NCBI GenBank assembly: GCA_040219735.1
Contig: JAVJRX010000119.1
Reading direction: 5' to 3' (one strand)
Origin: Coleofasciculus sp040219735
Lineage (GTDB): Bacteria > Cyanobacteriota > Cyanobacteriia > Cyanobacteriales > Coleofasciculaceae
DNA: 64,000 nt
The notes beneath the pieces are model-generated. The model did not search any database, was not told the origin of the DNA, and saw only the letters and a program-made list of their open reading frames with translations. The position numbers were made by a program, and so were the translations under genes. Numbering within the stretch: position 1 is the first letter of the stretch; every line of letters starts with the position of its first letter. Positions 54,795 to 63,920 of the stretch are shown here, piece after piece.

Positions 54795-55177
54795 AAGCAG
54801 CTCAATGTCAATCGACTTAACAGACCTTACACCCAAACAGGCGACTCGATCGGGATAGATATCCTATCCACTCCTTTCAGGAGGTGAACGGGGAAACAAA
54901 GACATCGTTTGCTCGCACTTTGCTTGCCATCACGAGCCATCAGCCGGAAAACTGCTCCAGCTAGGATATTGGCTCGGTTTAGGTTATGTCTTGTTGGATA
55001 CCTTCGACCTAGAGTCGGCAAAACACTTTAAGTTCAATGTAAGCTCTACTTAAAATAACTTCCGGTTCAAATCCAGTCCGGAAGAGTTACCCAGTGCAAG
55101 GGTGTTAAGTTTGATTGAGAACTTTAATCACTAGCAGATTTGTGCTTACCAGATTGCCAATGAATTGTGATCCGAAT
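54795..55177 (-). promoter_or_regulatory. Structured leader region upstream of cyclase gene
   Basis: About 380 nt. On the minus strand it holds GAGCCA / TGGCTC enclosing AGCtGG / CCgGCT (about 54945-54985), CTCCT-GAA-AGGAG (54878-54890) and GGATAG-GATAT-CTATCC (54857-54873). The CTCCT/AGGAG hairpin contains a Shine-Dalgarno-like core. A further ACTTCCGG / CCGGAAG hairpin is at 55059-55086. No known riboswitch class is recognised. Confidence 0.35.
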
Positions 55178-55759
55178 TTACTGGGTATCGGTAGGTTCTG
55201 TAGAGGTTTGAGGTAACGGACAACAAGAGCGATCGCGCACCAACCGCATATAGTCTTTTTGATTTAACGATTCTGGGGGACGAGAAGATTCTCTTGTCTG
55301 ATTTTTTGGATCGGGAGAACGATCGCGATCGCCACCCTCTCTATTTTCCCCGTGACGAAGGCGTTGGTGAATCGCACTCAAGCGATTCTGAGTATTGATC
55401 GGTTCTCGCGGCGTGGGTAAATCCGTATTGGGCCAATTGGATAAATCGTCACAGGTGCAAGACTCTGGCGGTGATCCCACGTTGAACATAGGAACGGGCA
55501 TATCACAGCGGGAACAGGGTTCAAGGTCCCACTTTGATGTCAACAATTCACAAACCGTTTGACTGGTTCCTGTGAGATAACAATCCCCGCTTTCGGGTGA
55601 AAGTAGATATTGCCAGAGTTCCTCAAACTCCTGACTATAGCGATCGCCAGCAATGATTCGCTGCGGTTGCAGCACGTTTTCACCATTGCGGACGACAACT
55701 TTTTTGCCAACCTGAAACCAATAGGCTAGGTAACGTTTGACTTGCTGTTCAGATGCCAT
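55178..55759 (-). CDS. Hypothetical protein with putative zinc cluster
   Basis: 193 aa, soluble. Starts SEQQVKRYLAYWFQVGKKVV, a domain common in cyanobacterial hypotheticals, and has cysteines in CSRCDMPVPMF and ESCTCDD that may bind metal, followed by a Pro/Arg/Asp-rich disordered tail. Divergent from the cyclase only by its own short upstream region; 54 bp from cobU. Function not recognised. Confidence 0.75.
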   Translation of the reverse strand: MASEQQVKRYLAYWFQVGKKVVVRNGENVLQPQRIIAGDRYSQEFEELWQYLLSPESGDCYLTGTSQTVCELLTSKWDLEPCSRCDMPVPMFNVGSPPESCTCDDLSNWPNTDLPTPREPINTQNRLSAIHQRLRHGENREGGDRDRSPDPKNQTRESSRPPESLNQKDYMRLVRDRSCCPLPQTSTEPTDTQ

Positions 55760-55813
55760 AGAATATATTAGACCTCAGCAGCGATAGCTGCTTTATTATT
55801 ACCGTCTGTATTT

Positions 55814-56368
55814 CTATGGTAGCGATTCCCGTGATAGCGGTGATCCCAGGGTGCTGAGATTAAGCAGATGACCGCCCGTAACCAAATAAACGGGGTTTGC
55901 CATAATACCCAACTGACGCACGACTTGACCGAGGCGATCGCGAAAGGTTCTGCCCATGGGATAAGCTGGAACCACACCCCAACCTGTCTCTTCAGCAACC
56001 AGAATTATGGTGGCTGAGGTTTGGCTGACAAGGCTCAAGAGGGTGTCTTTCCTATACTGCCAACTAGAATCCTCTTGTTCTAGGCAATTGGCGACCCAGG
56101 TTCCCAAAGAGTCAATTAACAGACAGTAATTCTGTTGATCCCACTCCAGAATTGTCTGTGCTAATTCTATCGGTGTCCACATCAATGTCCACTCAGCAGG
56201 GCGTCTCTGTTGATGCTGCTCAATCCGGGCAACCCATTCCAAATCGTTAGGATCAACCTGTGCCGTTGCCACATAAACGACCTGCTTATCCGTCTGTTGG
56301 GCTAACTGTTCTGCCCATTCACTTTTTCCAGAACGTGCTGGACCTGTGACCAGGATAAGCTGACCCAT
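55814..56368 (-). CDS. cobU: Adenosylcobinamide kinase/guanylyltransferase CobU
   Basis: 184 aa, usual length. P-loop GPARSGKS at residues 9-16, YVATAQVDPNDLEWVARIEQH with the guanylylated His, LLIDSLGTWVANCL, EETGWGVVPAYPMGRTFRD. Phosphorylates adenosylcobinamide and transfers GMP in the nucleotide-loop assembly of cobalamin. Other cob genes are not next to it. Divergent from the next gene across about 200 bp. Confidence 0.95.
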   Translation of the reverse strand: MGQLILVTGPARSGKSEWAEQLAQQTDKQVVYVATAQVDPNDLEWVARIEQHQQRRPAEWTLMWTPIELAQTILEWDQQNYCLLIDSLGTWVANCLEQEDSSWQYRKDTLLSLVSQTSATIILVAEETGWGVVPAYPMGRTFRDRLGQVVRQLGIMANPVYLVTGGHLLNLSTLGSPLSRESLP

Positions 56369-56565
56369 GGGTAGTATAGTTCCTGCGATCGCTTTCGTCT
56401 GCCATGATCGATTTTACTGGACAATGACCAAAAATTAGCGATTTGCCGAATCCATTCCCGGATTGGGTTAAAAATTGAATAAGTGGGTGGCAATGTCCCA
56501 AAACCAAACCCTAGGGACTTCATCTGCTGCATTAAGCGTGATTTTTGCCCAGTGGCATCAGAAAC

Positions 56566-57285
56566 ATGAAACCAGAACTGCAACGGATCGAAAGCACTCT
56601 ATCTCAGTTAGCCCAGGATGACAAAGCCTCATCCACGGCTGTGGCGTCCCCAACAGACTCAACTGACAGCAATGCCCGTGACTCCGCCAAAGGAAAAGAG
56701 CCTTCATTTTCGATTAGTGTTACGCCATTCCCGGCTCAAAAACAGCAAAGTAAAACTCCTACACTACCTAAACTTAAATCCGCTAGCTTCAGTGAACATC
56801 GCCATAGCGCCAATCCCGCATTGGCAATGAACCTGCTTAAAGAAATTGAAGAGATTGTCTCAGGTTGGCAGAACCAACTGCACACGATTGTGCGCCAAAT
56901 TCAAGATATTTATATGGATGGACCCATCGTTGAGGGTTGGTTAGAATCTCACGCCCGTCAACCTGAAGCTGATCACCCAGGAGTACGTCGTGCTGAGGTG
57001 GATCGACTCATGGACTATGTAACCCAACCGTGGCATCAATCTGATACTGATACTCATGTCACCTGTGAATCCCCCCGTGCGGGTTATCGCCTTTGTGGTT
57101 TGGATGCTGATGGGCAGTTTTGGGTGCGTATCTGTCCTGCGGATCAAGTCCCTAGCGTTAGTTTAGCGATCGCGCGTTATCAGAAGCTACGACAGCTACT
57201 GAGTCGCAAAAATGATCTGGAAACGCGCCTAAGCCAGCTTGCAGAAACCCTAGCGGTGTTGCATGCTCATCTCGGTAACGATTGA
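56566..57285 (+). CDS. Cyanobacterial hypothetical protein
   Basis: 239 aa from the ATG at 56566 (MKPELQRIESTLSQ). Residues 15-90 are Ser/Pro/Lys-rich and likely disordered. The remainder is helical, with IEEIVSGWQNQLHTIVRQIQDIYMDG (split), GYRLCGLDADGQFWVRICPA and a final coiled coil (LLSRKNDLETRLSQLAETL). No catalytic motif seen. Resembles conserved cyanobacterial proteins of unknown role. Confidence 0.7.
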   Translation: MKPELQRIESTLSQLAQDDKASSTAVASPTDSTDSNARDSAKGKEPSFSISVTPFPAQKQQSKTPTLPKLKSASFSEHRHSANPALAMNLLKEIEEIVSGWQNQLHTIVRQIQDIYMDGPIVEGWLESHARQPEADHPGVRRAEVDRLMDYVTQPWHQSDTDTHVTCESPRAGYRLCGLDADGQFWVRICPADQVPSVSLAIARYQKLRQLLSRKNDLETRLSQLAETLAVLHAHLGND

Positions 57286-57684
57286 GGGTTCAACAGAAAG
57301 TTGGCAGGTTAGTGAGTGAGGAAGCTATAACATTGATAGAACGTAATGGCACATCTATCACTGTTTCCCATCCCTGATCCAGGTCAAATTCTTTAACTGA
57401 GAATTGTACTGTAGCCTATCCCACCAGAAGAAAGACGCTTAAGACGCTAAACTATGGCTATGGATTTGAGTATCTAGCCAAAGGTTCGTTTAGTAAGCTG
57501 GGATGGTAGGGTCAAGGTGGCAAAATCTCATTATCCTATCAAGGAATTAGGAAAATGCCACAATTTTCAACATTTATCACAGTTCCACTCGCCCAAACTC
57601 GCTCACGTTTTGACTCCTATTCATTGTAGGGTTCAAAATACAAGTCAAACGTTCCCGTTTTTACCGATTAAATATTTTTTAATC
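57286..57684. other. Intergenic region, nothing recognised
   Basis: About 400 bp. An open frame upstream of the glycosyltransferase start (57517-57684) looks non-coding in composition. Confidence 0.4.
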
Positions 57685-58641
57685 ATGACCACTACTGATT
57701 CTACAGTTCCCATTTCTGTTCTAATTCCAGCCAAAAACGAAGAAGCTAACCTTCCGGCTTGTCTGGCTAGTGTCGCCAGAGCCGATGAAGTGTTCGTAGT
57801 GGATTCTCAAAGTAGCGATCGCTCTATCGAAATTGCCGAAAACGCTGGAGCGAAAGTTGTGCAATTTTATTTTAATGGACGTTGGCCCAAAAAGAAAAAT
57901 TGGAGTTTGGAGAATCTACCCTTTCGCAATGAATGGGTGCTGATTGTAGATTGCGATGAACGCATTCCTCCTGCACTTTGGGATGAAATTGCTACGGCGA
58001 TTAACGATCCTAACTATGAAGGGTACTATATCAATCGCCGTGTTTATTTCTTAGGCAAGTGGATTCGCCACGGGGGGAAATATCCCGATTGGAATCTGCG
58101 CTTGTTTAAACATCAAAAAGGTCGCTACGAAAACCTGGGAACCGAAGGAATCCCCAACACGGGGGATAATGAAGTTCACGAACACGTTATCCTTAAAGGC
58201 TTAGTCGGTTATCTCAAAGCGGACATGGATCATATCGATTTCCGAGATATCTACCACTGGCTGGCACGACACAATCGCTATTCCAACTGGGAAGCCCGGG
58301 TCTACCTTAATATGCTCACGGGTCATGATGAATCAGGTACGATTGGTGCTAATTTATTTGGTGATGCGGTACAGCGTAAGCGTTTTCTGAGAAAGGTTTG
58401 GGTTTGGATGCCATTTAAACCTACCTTGCGGTTCATTATCTTTTATTTTATCCAATTCGGGTTTCTGGATGGTAAGGCAGGTTATATTTACGGACGTTTG
58501 TTGAGTCAATACGAATATCAAATTGGTGTCAAACTCTACGAATTACGCAAGTTTGGCGGTCAGCTGAATCCAGAGGTAGAAACATCAGATGTTTCATCTC
58601 CGAAATCTCCGGCTACTTCTGGGGTTTCTCCCAAGCCCTAA
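57685..58641 (+). CDS. Family 2 glycosyltransferase (WaaE/KdtX-like)
   Basis: 318 aa from the ATG at 57685; the frame is open to 57517 but without matching sequence. SVLIPAKNEEANLPACLASV, VFVVDSQSSDRS, and the metal-binding IVDCDERIP are GT2 features; YPDWNLRLFKHQ and a hydrophobic patch near residue 255 follow. Such enzymes add sugars to lipid-linked or LPS core acceptors. Next to a WcaF-like acetyltransferase, suggesting an exopolysaccharide or glycolipid role. Confidence 0.88.
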   Translation: MTTTDSTVPISVLIPAKNEEANLPACLASVARADEVFVVDSQSSDRSIEIAENAGAKVVQFYFNGRWPKKKNWSLENLPFRNEWVLIVDCDERIPPALWDEIATAINDPNYEGYYINRRVYFLGKWIRHGGKYPDWNLRLFKHQKGRYENLGTEGIPNTGDNEVHEHVILKGLVGYLKADMDHIDFRDIYHWLARHNRYSNWEARVYLNMLTGHDESGTIGANLFGDAVQRKRFLRKVWVWMPFKPTLRFIIFYFIQFGFLDGKAGYIYGRLLSQYEYQIGVKLYELRKFGGQLNPEVETSDVSSPKSPATSGVSPKP

Positions 58642-58833
58642 TCGATTGTTACAAGGTTCAAATTGCTGATTAAGATTTGGTGAAAAGAAATAGGACACAG
58701 AAAACTGGAAAAACACGAAAGATACGTGATATTAAGGGGTTTTAGCTTGCCAGTTTACTGTATTGATTTGACTAGGAAAAAATCCAATAACTGATTAGCC
58801 AAGAATCTAAAATCTAAAATGGTATAAGTATCT

Positions 58834-59442
58834 ATGAGCCAAGACTTAGACACCACTGTTCCAGGTTTAACCGAACCTCCTGTTTTGGATGACACACCTT
58901 TAGTTGATTTGCGAAAGTATGACCAGTCCAACTTTGACCGGGGGCGTTCAAGCTGGTTTGTTTTACTCTGGTGGTTAGTTCAAGCTGTTGCTTTTCCGAT
59001 AAGTCCTCATAATTTCAATGGCTTTCGCTGCTTTTTGCTGCGCTTATTTGGTGCCACGATTGGTCAAGGGGTACTCATCCGTCCCACCGCTCGCTTTACC
59101 TATCCTTGGAAGGTAGAAATCGGAGACTATAGCTGGATTGGGGATGATGTGGTTTTGTACAGCTTAGAGCAGATTCGCATCGGATGCCATTGTGTGATTT
59201 CTCAGAAAAGCTATCTTTGCACCGGAAGTCATGATATTCAAGATTCGGCTTTTGGTCTAAAAACGGCGGGAATTAGTATTGGGAACGGAGTTTGGATTGC
59301 TACTGATTGTTTTATTGCTCCCGGTGTCCAAATTGGGGCGAATGCAGTGATTGGCGCCCGCAGTAGTGTTTTTAGTAATATTCCGGCTCAACAGGTGTGT
59401 TGGGGTACACCTGCTCACCCCCGTTATCTACGACAGATTTAG
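58834..59442 (+). CDS. WcaF-like exopolysaccharide acetyltransferase
   Basis: 202 aa. Left-handed beta-helix with hexapeptides GATIGQGVLIRPTARFTYPW, IGDYSWIGDDVVLYSL, CTGSHDIQDSAF (catalytic His), ISIGNGVWIATDCFIAPGV. Matches the colanic-acid type O-acetyltransferase. 192 bp after the glycosyltransferase and same strand; a shared polysaccharide substrate is likely. Confidence 0.9.
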   Translation: MSQDLDTTVPGLTEPPVLDDTPLVDLRKYDQSNFDRGRSSWFVLLWWLVQAVAFPISPHNFNGFRCFLLRLFGATIGQGVLIRPTARFTYPWKVEIGDYSWIGDDVVLYSLEQIRIGCHCVISQKSYLCTGSHDIQDSAFGLKTAGISIGNGVWIATDCFIAPGVQIGANAVIGARSSVFSNIPAQQVCWGTPAHPRYLRQI

Positions 59443-59666
59443 TTGACAGGCTCTCTAGAGTTCAAAAGTACAGGCAATTATTTACTTTATAAATAGTCTC
59501 CAATATGGCTATATGAATATAAAAATAAATAAATAATATTAAAATTTGTTGAGGCAGTAGTAATTACTACCTTACTGTGATAATTGTATGTATAGTAAAT
59601 GAACTAAACCATCCTTGGGTTCACTGAAAATCGGGTCAACTGATCTTATAAATTTATCAAAAATAC

Positions 59667-60404
59667 ATGGGAACAAACAAAGTCAAGCCCCTTAATTTTT
59701 CTGGTACATACATAGATGCGAAGTATGTTGAAAATGTGGAAAATTATCCCATTGACAGGCGTACCATTGTCGTCAACCCAGAAGATTCCGATGCTTACCT
59801 GAACGAAACGAGTCGGAGCATTATTCCCGCCTTTTCCTCGACAATCCTCAACGATACCATCATCAAGGAAGCAAAATCGTTGCTGTTGCTTGAAGTGGTA
59901 GAGACGAAAAACATCGGTAAGATTGTCTTTGAGTCAGGGTGGGATTTGTTAGGCAACTTCCCTGGTGTAGACTTTCCCAAAGATGTACCTCTCTGGAAGT
60001 CCCCCCAAGACGAAGCCGGAATCCTAGAAGTTGATCCTTACTTTATGGCAAGGCAATCGAGTCAGCCTGATCACCAAGAGAAGTTTTCAGTCAAAGTCAA
60101 CCTCTGGTATGCCCCTTCTCTTACCGATTGTGCCATCCATAACCAACATGACTTCCTTGAAATTCATACCCAAATCTTTGGACGGGGAAGTATGCAGAAG
60201 TTTAAAGAGAATAATTTTGGCACTCTCTATGAAGATCTCTTGATGATTGAGGGATACACCCAGATCATTCCATTTGGTAAAGTTCACAAACACCAGAAGT
60301 ATACCTATCCGTGGCATCAATATTACGCGGATACCGATTGCATCTGGATGGCGATCGAATATCACCCCATTAAAAATAGCCACAAAGTGGGAAAAAGGGA
60401 ATAA
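59667..60404 (+). CDS. Cupin-like hypothetical protein upstream of GH31 gene
   Basis: 245 aa, no signal peptide. The second half has HNQHDFLEIHTQIFGRG, then FGKVHKHQKYTYPWHQYYAD and DCIWMAIEYHP, with His residues placed like those in a cupin sugar or metal site. Sits 301 bp before the GH31 gene on the same strand, so may act on the same carbohydrate route. No named family. Confidence 0.65.
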   Translation: MGTNKVKPLNFSGTYIDAKYVENVENYPIDRRTIVVNPEDSDAYLNETSRSIIPAFSSTILNDTIIKEAKSLLLLEVVETKNIGKIVFESGWDLLGNFPGVDFPKDVPLWKSPQDEAGILEVDPYFMARQSSQPDHQEKFSVKVNLWYAPSLTDCAIHNQHDFLEIHTQIFGRGSMQKFKENNFGTLYEDLLMIEGYTQIIPFGKVHKHQKYTYPWHQYYADTDCIWMAIEYHPIKNSHKVGKRE

Positions 60405-60705
60405 TTGGATTAAGGTATATCGAGGAATTTGAACGGGAAAGTATTTCCGGGTTGCTCAGTACCAAAACATCCATATCTAAGTTTTGATTTCATGGCAGTA
60501 TCTATGAAATAATTCTTAATAGTGCCTTTGTTTTTCGGCTTAAAGCTTGTGGCGATAATTCATTCACCATTAGCGTTTCAACTTTTTCAATCATGTTTCC
60601 CTCGCGACATTATCTGGGAAATTCCCATATTTTGTTGCGTGACTCTATTCAGAACAAAATTCAACATTTCTTTAATTATTTTTGCCGAGAGAACGTAACA
60701 TCATC
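60405..60705. other. Intergenic region before GH31 gene
   Basis: 301 bp, AT-rich; no hairpin or repeat recognised. Probably holds the GH31 promoter. Confidence 0.4.
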
Positions 60706-63700
60706 ATGTCGAACGAAATTTTTCCAAGTAATCGCATTTACAAGTTTCTCAAGGTTGAGGAATATTTTGGTCGCTATAAAGAATGGGACAAACTGGACTC
60801 AGCTGTCAGTCATTCCTTCGAGGCGACTCAAAACACGTTGAGCCTTACATTCAAGAAGGGAGATGGCAGCGATTGCCTGATGTTAATCCAGATCCTTCAG
60901 AATGATACCTTGCGGGTGCGCTTCAACCCGAAAAAATCAACGGAGGGGGAATATAGCCTTCTTGACCACTTGCTGGCAAACCGTAACTTTGATGAAACAG
61001 ACGAAGAGTTACTCAAAAATCTACTCTTTGATGTAGAGTACATAGAAGGCAATGGTCAGGTGGTTTTGAAAACCAAGTCTGACCATAATCCCGTGGTCAT
61101 GGAAGTGGTTGTCACCTTGGACCCCTTTGGCATCAAAGTGTTCAACAACTCCACATCCAATGCCGACTATGCAAAAATTCCCCTTTGGCAAACCGCAGAA
61201 CCAGGAATTTACTATACCCCCAATGGTCTAGATGATTATGCCATCATCCAAGCAGTCAAGAGTCCAGCCGATTCCAAGTATATTGGGTTTGGCGAACAGG
61301 GAGGAACCAAACTCAGCAAAAATACCGAGCAGTTGAATTATTTCAACTTCGATAATATGCGGTATCGACAGGTCTATGATCGAGGACCTTTAGATAACCG
61401 CGAACCCCTTTACCACTCGGAGCCTTTCTTCTATGAGTTTAATGGTATTCCGGGGAGTAAAAACGTCAATGCAGTTCTCCTGGATAACCCCAGTCAAGTC
61501 TTCGTGGATATCAACTATAGCAACTCCAGTCGCTATATGTTGGGCACTCGCTTTAACGACCTTGACTATTACGTCTTCATCGCAGAAGATCCCAAGGATA
61601 TCTTAGATAGCTTTACCGCCATTGTCGGTCGCGCTGAGTTGAAACCGCGTTACGCTCTGGGATATCACCAAGGGTGCTATGGATACGAATGTGCGGCAGA
61701 TCTCAAGTGGGCTGTTGACAAACATCGGGATTATGGTATTCCTCTGGATGGGCTGGCTGTAGATGTGGATCTCCAAGATAACTACCGGACTTTTACGATC
61801 AAGCCGAACTACCAAACGAATAAGAACAATCCCCAGGAGCAAACCTTCGGCAATCACAAGGAAATGTTCAGTTACCTGCGATCGCGGGGGGTTAAGTGTA
61901 GCACTAATATTACCCCGGTGATTAGCAAACAAGATGAGGGCAACCCAGGTTACTACTCAACCTACAAAGAGGGACTAGACAACGACTACTTTGTCAAAGA
62001 CCTGCGCTACGATGCGAACAATCCCGACAATTTTCACTACCAAATCTACGGTGGCGGTAATGAATACTCTTCCAATGGTGGCTGGGTTGAAGGTTACAAC
62101 AGCGGCAAACCTTACATCGGTGAAGTGTACTACGGAAACGATGCCGCTGGCAACGAGCTGGGAAGTCCAGGGCACTACTCCGATTTCGCCCGCCCGGAAG
62201 TCCGGGAATGGTGGGGTAAGCAGTATACCTACCTGTTCGAGCAGGGGCTAGAATTTGTCTGGCAGGATATGACCACCCCGGCAATCCGAGACAAACGGGG
62301 AGATATGAAAGGCTTCCCCTTCAAGCTCTATATCAACACCGACTTTGAAGGCACAGTGGAACAAACCACTGTCCTCAAAGCATGGAACGCCTACTCCTAC
62401 AATCTGCACAAAGCCACCTACGAAGGACTGAATAAACTACCCGGACGGGAGAATAAGCGCAACTTTATCATTGGACGGGGCAGTTATGTGGGTTCTCACC
62501 GATATGCTGGCTTGTGGACAGGGGATAACTCCTCTGACTGGGATTTCTTCCAGATGAATATCTCCCAAGTTCTGTCTCTCGGTATGCACGCCTTGGCAAT
62601 TACCGGGCAAGATATTGGCGGTTTTGAACAGTCAGCCAGCGACGATAAGCAGAAGTGGGCAAGTCCTGAATTGGTGATTCGTTGGACGGCTGCAGGCGCT
62701 TTCTTGCCCTGGTTCCGCAATCACTACGTCCGCAAAGGGCGCAAAGAGTTCCAAGAAGTCTTCCAGTATACGGAGTGGTTTGAAACATGGGGTAAGGAGA
62801 TTCCCGCCCCCCAAGAGTTGTACTACATGGTTCCGACAATTTGCCGGCATTATATTCAGCTGCGCTATCGCCTGATGCAGTTGTTCTATGATGCTTTGTT
62901 TGAGAATACTCTGGATGGTCTACCGATATGCCGTCCCTTGTTCCTCAACGATCCCCAAGATCTATCCCTGTACAACGATAAAGAACAATTCCTCAACGAT
63001 GAGTTCTTTGTCCGCAAAGATCTGCTGATTGCTCCGGTGTTGCACCCGCAATCGGAAAATAACAACAATGGTAAGCGGGATGTTTATCTGCCCCAAGGTA
63101 GCGACTGGTATGGTTTTGTGAACAACAGTATGCCTTTGGGTTCTGTGGTAGAAGGGGGAACAACGATACGAGATTTTGATGCCAATATCAATCTCAATGG
63201 CGATCACATTCACTTTATCGTTCCCATGTATGTCCGCGCAGGGGCAATTATTCCCACAATTGAGATAGAACAATACGTGGGACAATTAAATGCAGAAGGG
63301 AAACCCAATCCGATTACCCTGAATGTCTATCCTGGGCAGCAAGGGGAATACACCATGTACTTGGATGATGGGGTGAGCCGTTCGTCTGCTCCACAAGCCG
63401 AAGTGGATGACGATAAAGCCAATGATGAATATCGGGCGACCAAGATTACCCACAGCTACACCAGCGAAAAGACGCGGGAGATTAAAGTAGAGCGCATCCA
63501 CGATGGATATACGCCCCAATACGAGCAGTATTTCTTTGTGGCTCTGTTGCATGATCCAGGGGAGGCAAAGGGAAATTCTGGTCCACTCAAGAGCGTTACC
63601 ATTGCCGGACAACAGGTGAGTGCAATTACTGGTAACAGCCCAGAGGAACGGGCGCAGCATCTCAATGATTCTGCCAATAATGCTTGGTATTACAACGATA

Positions 63701-63771
63701 ACATCAACATCAGTTTCATCAAGGTGTTCGATAATGCCTCGTCGATTACCCTCAACTTGAGTTATGTGTAA
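60706..63771 (+). CDS. GH31 enzyme, alpha-1,4-glucan lyase-like
   Basis: 1021 aa from the ATG at 60706; a TTG at 60682 would add eight. N-terminal beta-sandwich, TIM barrel with GYHQGCYGYE, nucleophile Asp521 in FVWQDMTTPA, Asp607 in AGLWTGDNSSDW, then ITGQDIGGFE and C-terminal beta domains. In glucosidases the nucleophile motif is usually W(I/N)DMNEP; the WQDMT.PA form and the length near 1000 residues resemble the alpha-1,4-glucan lyases of red algae and fungi, which release 1,5-anhydrofructose. No signal peptide. An alpha-glucosidase remains possible. Confidence 0.75.
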   Translation: MSNEIFPSNRIYKFLKVEEYFGRYKEWDKLDSAVSHSFEATQNTLSLTFKKGDGSDCLMLIQILQNDTLRVRFNPKKSTEGEYSLLDHLLANRNFDETDEELLKNLLFDVEYIEGNGQVVLKTKSDHNPVVMEVVVTLDPFGIKVFNNSTSNADYAKIPLWQTAEPGIYYTPNGLDDYAIIQAVKSPADSKYIGFGEQGGTKLSKNTEQLNYFNFDNMRYRQVYDRGPLDNREPLYHSEPFFYEFNGIPGSKNVNAVLLDNPSQVFVDINYSNSSRYMLGTRFNDLDYYVFIAEDPKDILDSFTAIVGRAELKPRYALGYHQGCYGYECAADLKWAVDKHRDYGIPLDGLAVDVDLQDNYRTFTIKPNYQTNKNNPQEQTFGNHKEMFSYLRSRGVKCSTNITPVISKQDEGNPGYYSTYKEGLDNDYFVKDLRYDANNPDNFHYQIYGGGNEYSSNGGWVEGYNSGKPYIGEVYYGNDAAGNELGSPGHYSDFARPEVREWWGKQYTYLFEQGLEFVWQDMTTPAIRDKRGDMKGFPFKLYINTDFEGTVEQTTVLKAWNAYSYNLHKATYEGLNKLPGRENKRNFIIGRGSYVGSHRYAGLWTGDNSSDWDFFQMNISQVLSLGMHALAITGQDIGGFEQSASDDKQKWASPELVIRWTAAGAFLPWFRNHYVRKGRKEFQEVFQYTEWFETWGKEIPAPQELYYMVPTICRHYIQLRYRLMQLFYDALFENTLDGLPICRPLFLNDPQDLSLYNDKEQFLNDEFFVRKDLLIAPVLHPQSENNNNGKRDVYLPQGSDWYGFVNNSMPLGSVVEGGTTIRDFDANINLNGDHIHFIVPMYVRAGAIIPTIEIEQYVGQLNAEGKPNPITLNVYPGQQGEYTMYLDDGVSRSSAPQAEVDDDKANDEYRATKITHSYTSEKTREIKVERIHDGYTPQYEQYFFVALLHDPGEAKGNSGPLKSVTIAGQQVSAITGNSPEERAQHLNDSANNAWYYNDNINISFIKVFDNASSITLNLSYV

Positions 63772-63791
63772 TCTCAAGTTCGGTTAGCTAT

Positions 63792-63819
63792 GTAGAGACG
63801 CGCCATGGCGCGTCTCTAC
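63792..63819. terminator. 28-nt palindrome, copy 5, after GH31 gene
   Basis: Perfect palindrome, 14-base arms GTAGAGACGCGCCA / TGGCGCGTCTCTAC, 20 bases after the stop codon. Confidence 0.7.
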
Positions 63820-63859
63820 GTCTCACCCATTCAGCGTTCTTAAGTGGGAGGAATTGTAT

Positions 63860-63920
63860 GGTAAGCAACCCCGGTCTAAAGACACGGAGCTTCAGCTAAT
63901 TAGCTGAGGTTATGCTTACC
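63860..63920. other. Structured element near the right edge
   Basis: GGTAAGCA (63860-63867) pairs with TGCTTACC (63913-63920), enclosing a GTCT/AGAC hairpin with CCCCG / CGGAG flanks and a perfect 16-base palindrome TCAGCTAATTAGCTGA (63892-63907). It looks like an RNA domain or the end of an IS605/IscB-type element continuing past the window. Family not proven. A further hairpin CAGTAGA / TCTACTG lies at 63968-63995. Confidence 0.35.

Noticed and set aside
54900..55000. c-di-GMP (GEMM) riboswitch before the cyclase
   Set aside because: Some similar words (GGCAAGCAAAG) occur but the conserved GEMM core order is not met.
55061..55090. tRNA-like GGTTCAAATCC
   Set aside because: Looks like a T-loop, but flanking bases do not pair into a T stem and no acceptor or anticodon arm fits; it is the loop of an ACTTCCGG/CCGGAAG hairpin.
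56302..56583. 93-aa ORF on the minus strand
   Set aside because: Overlaps cobU start and the opposite gene start; composition not coding-like.
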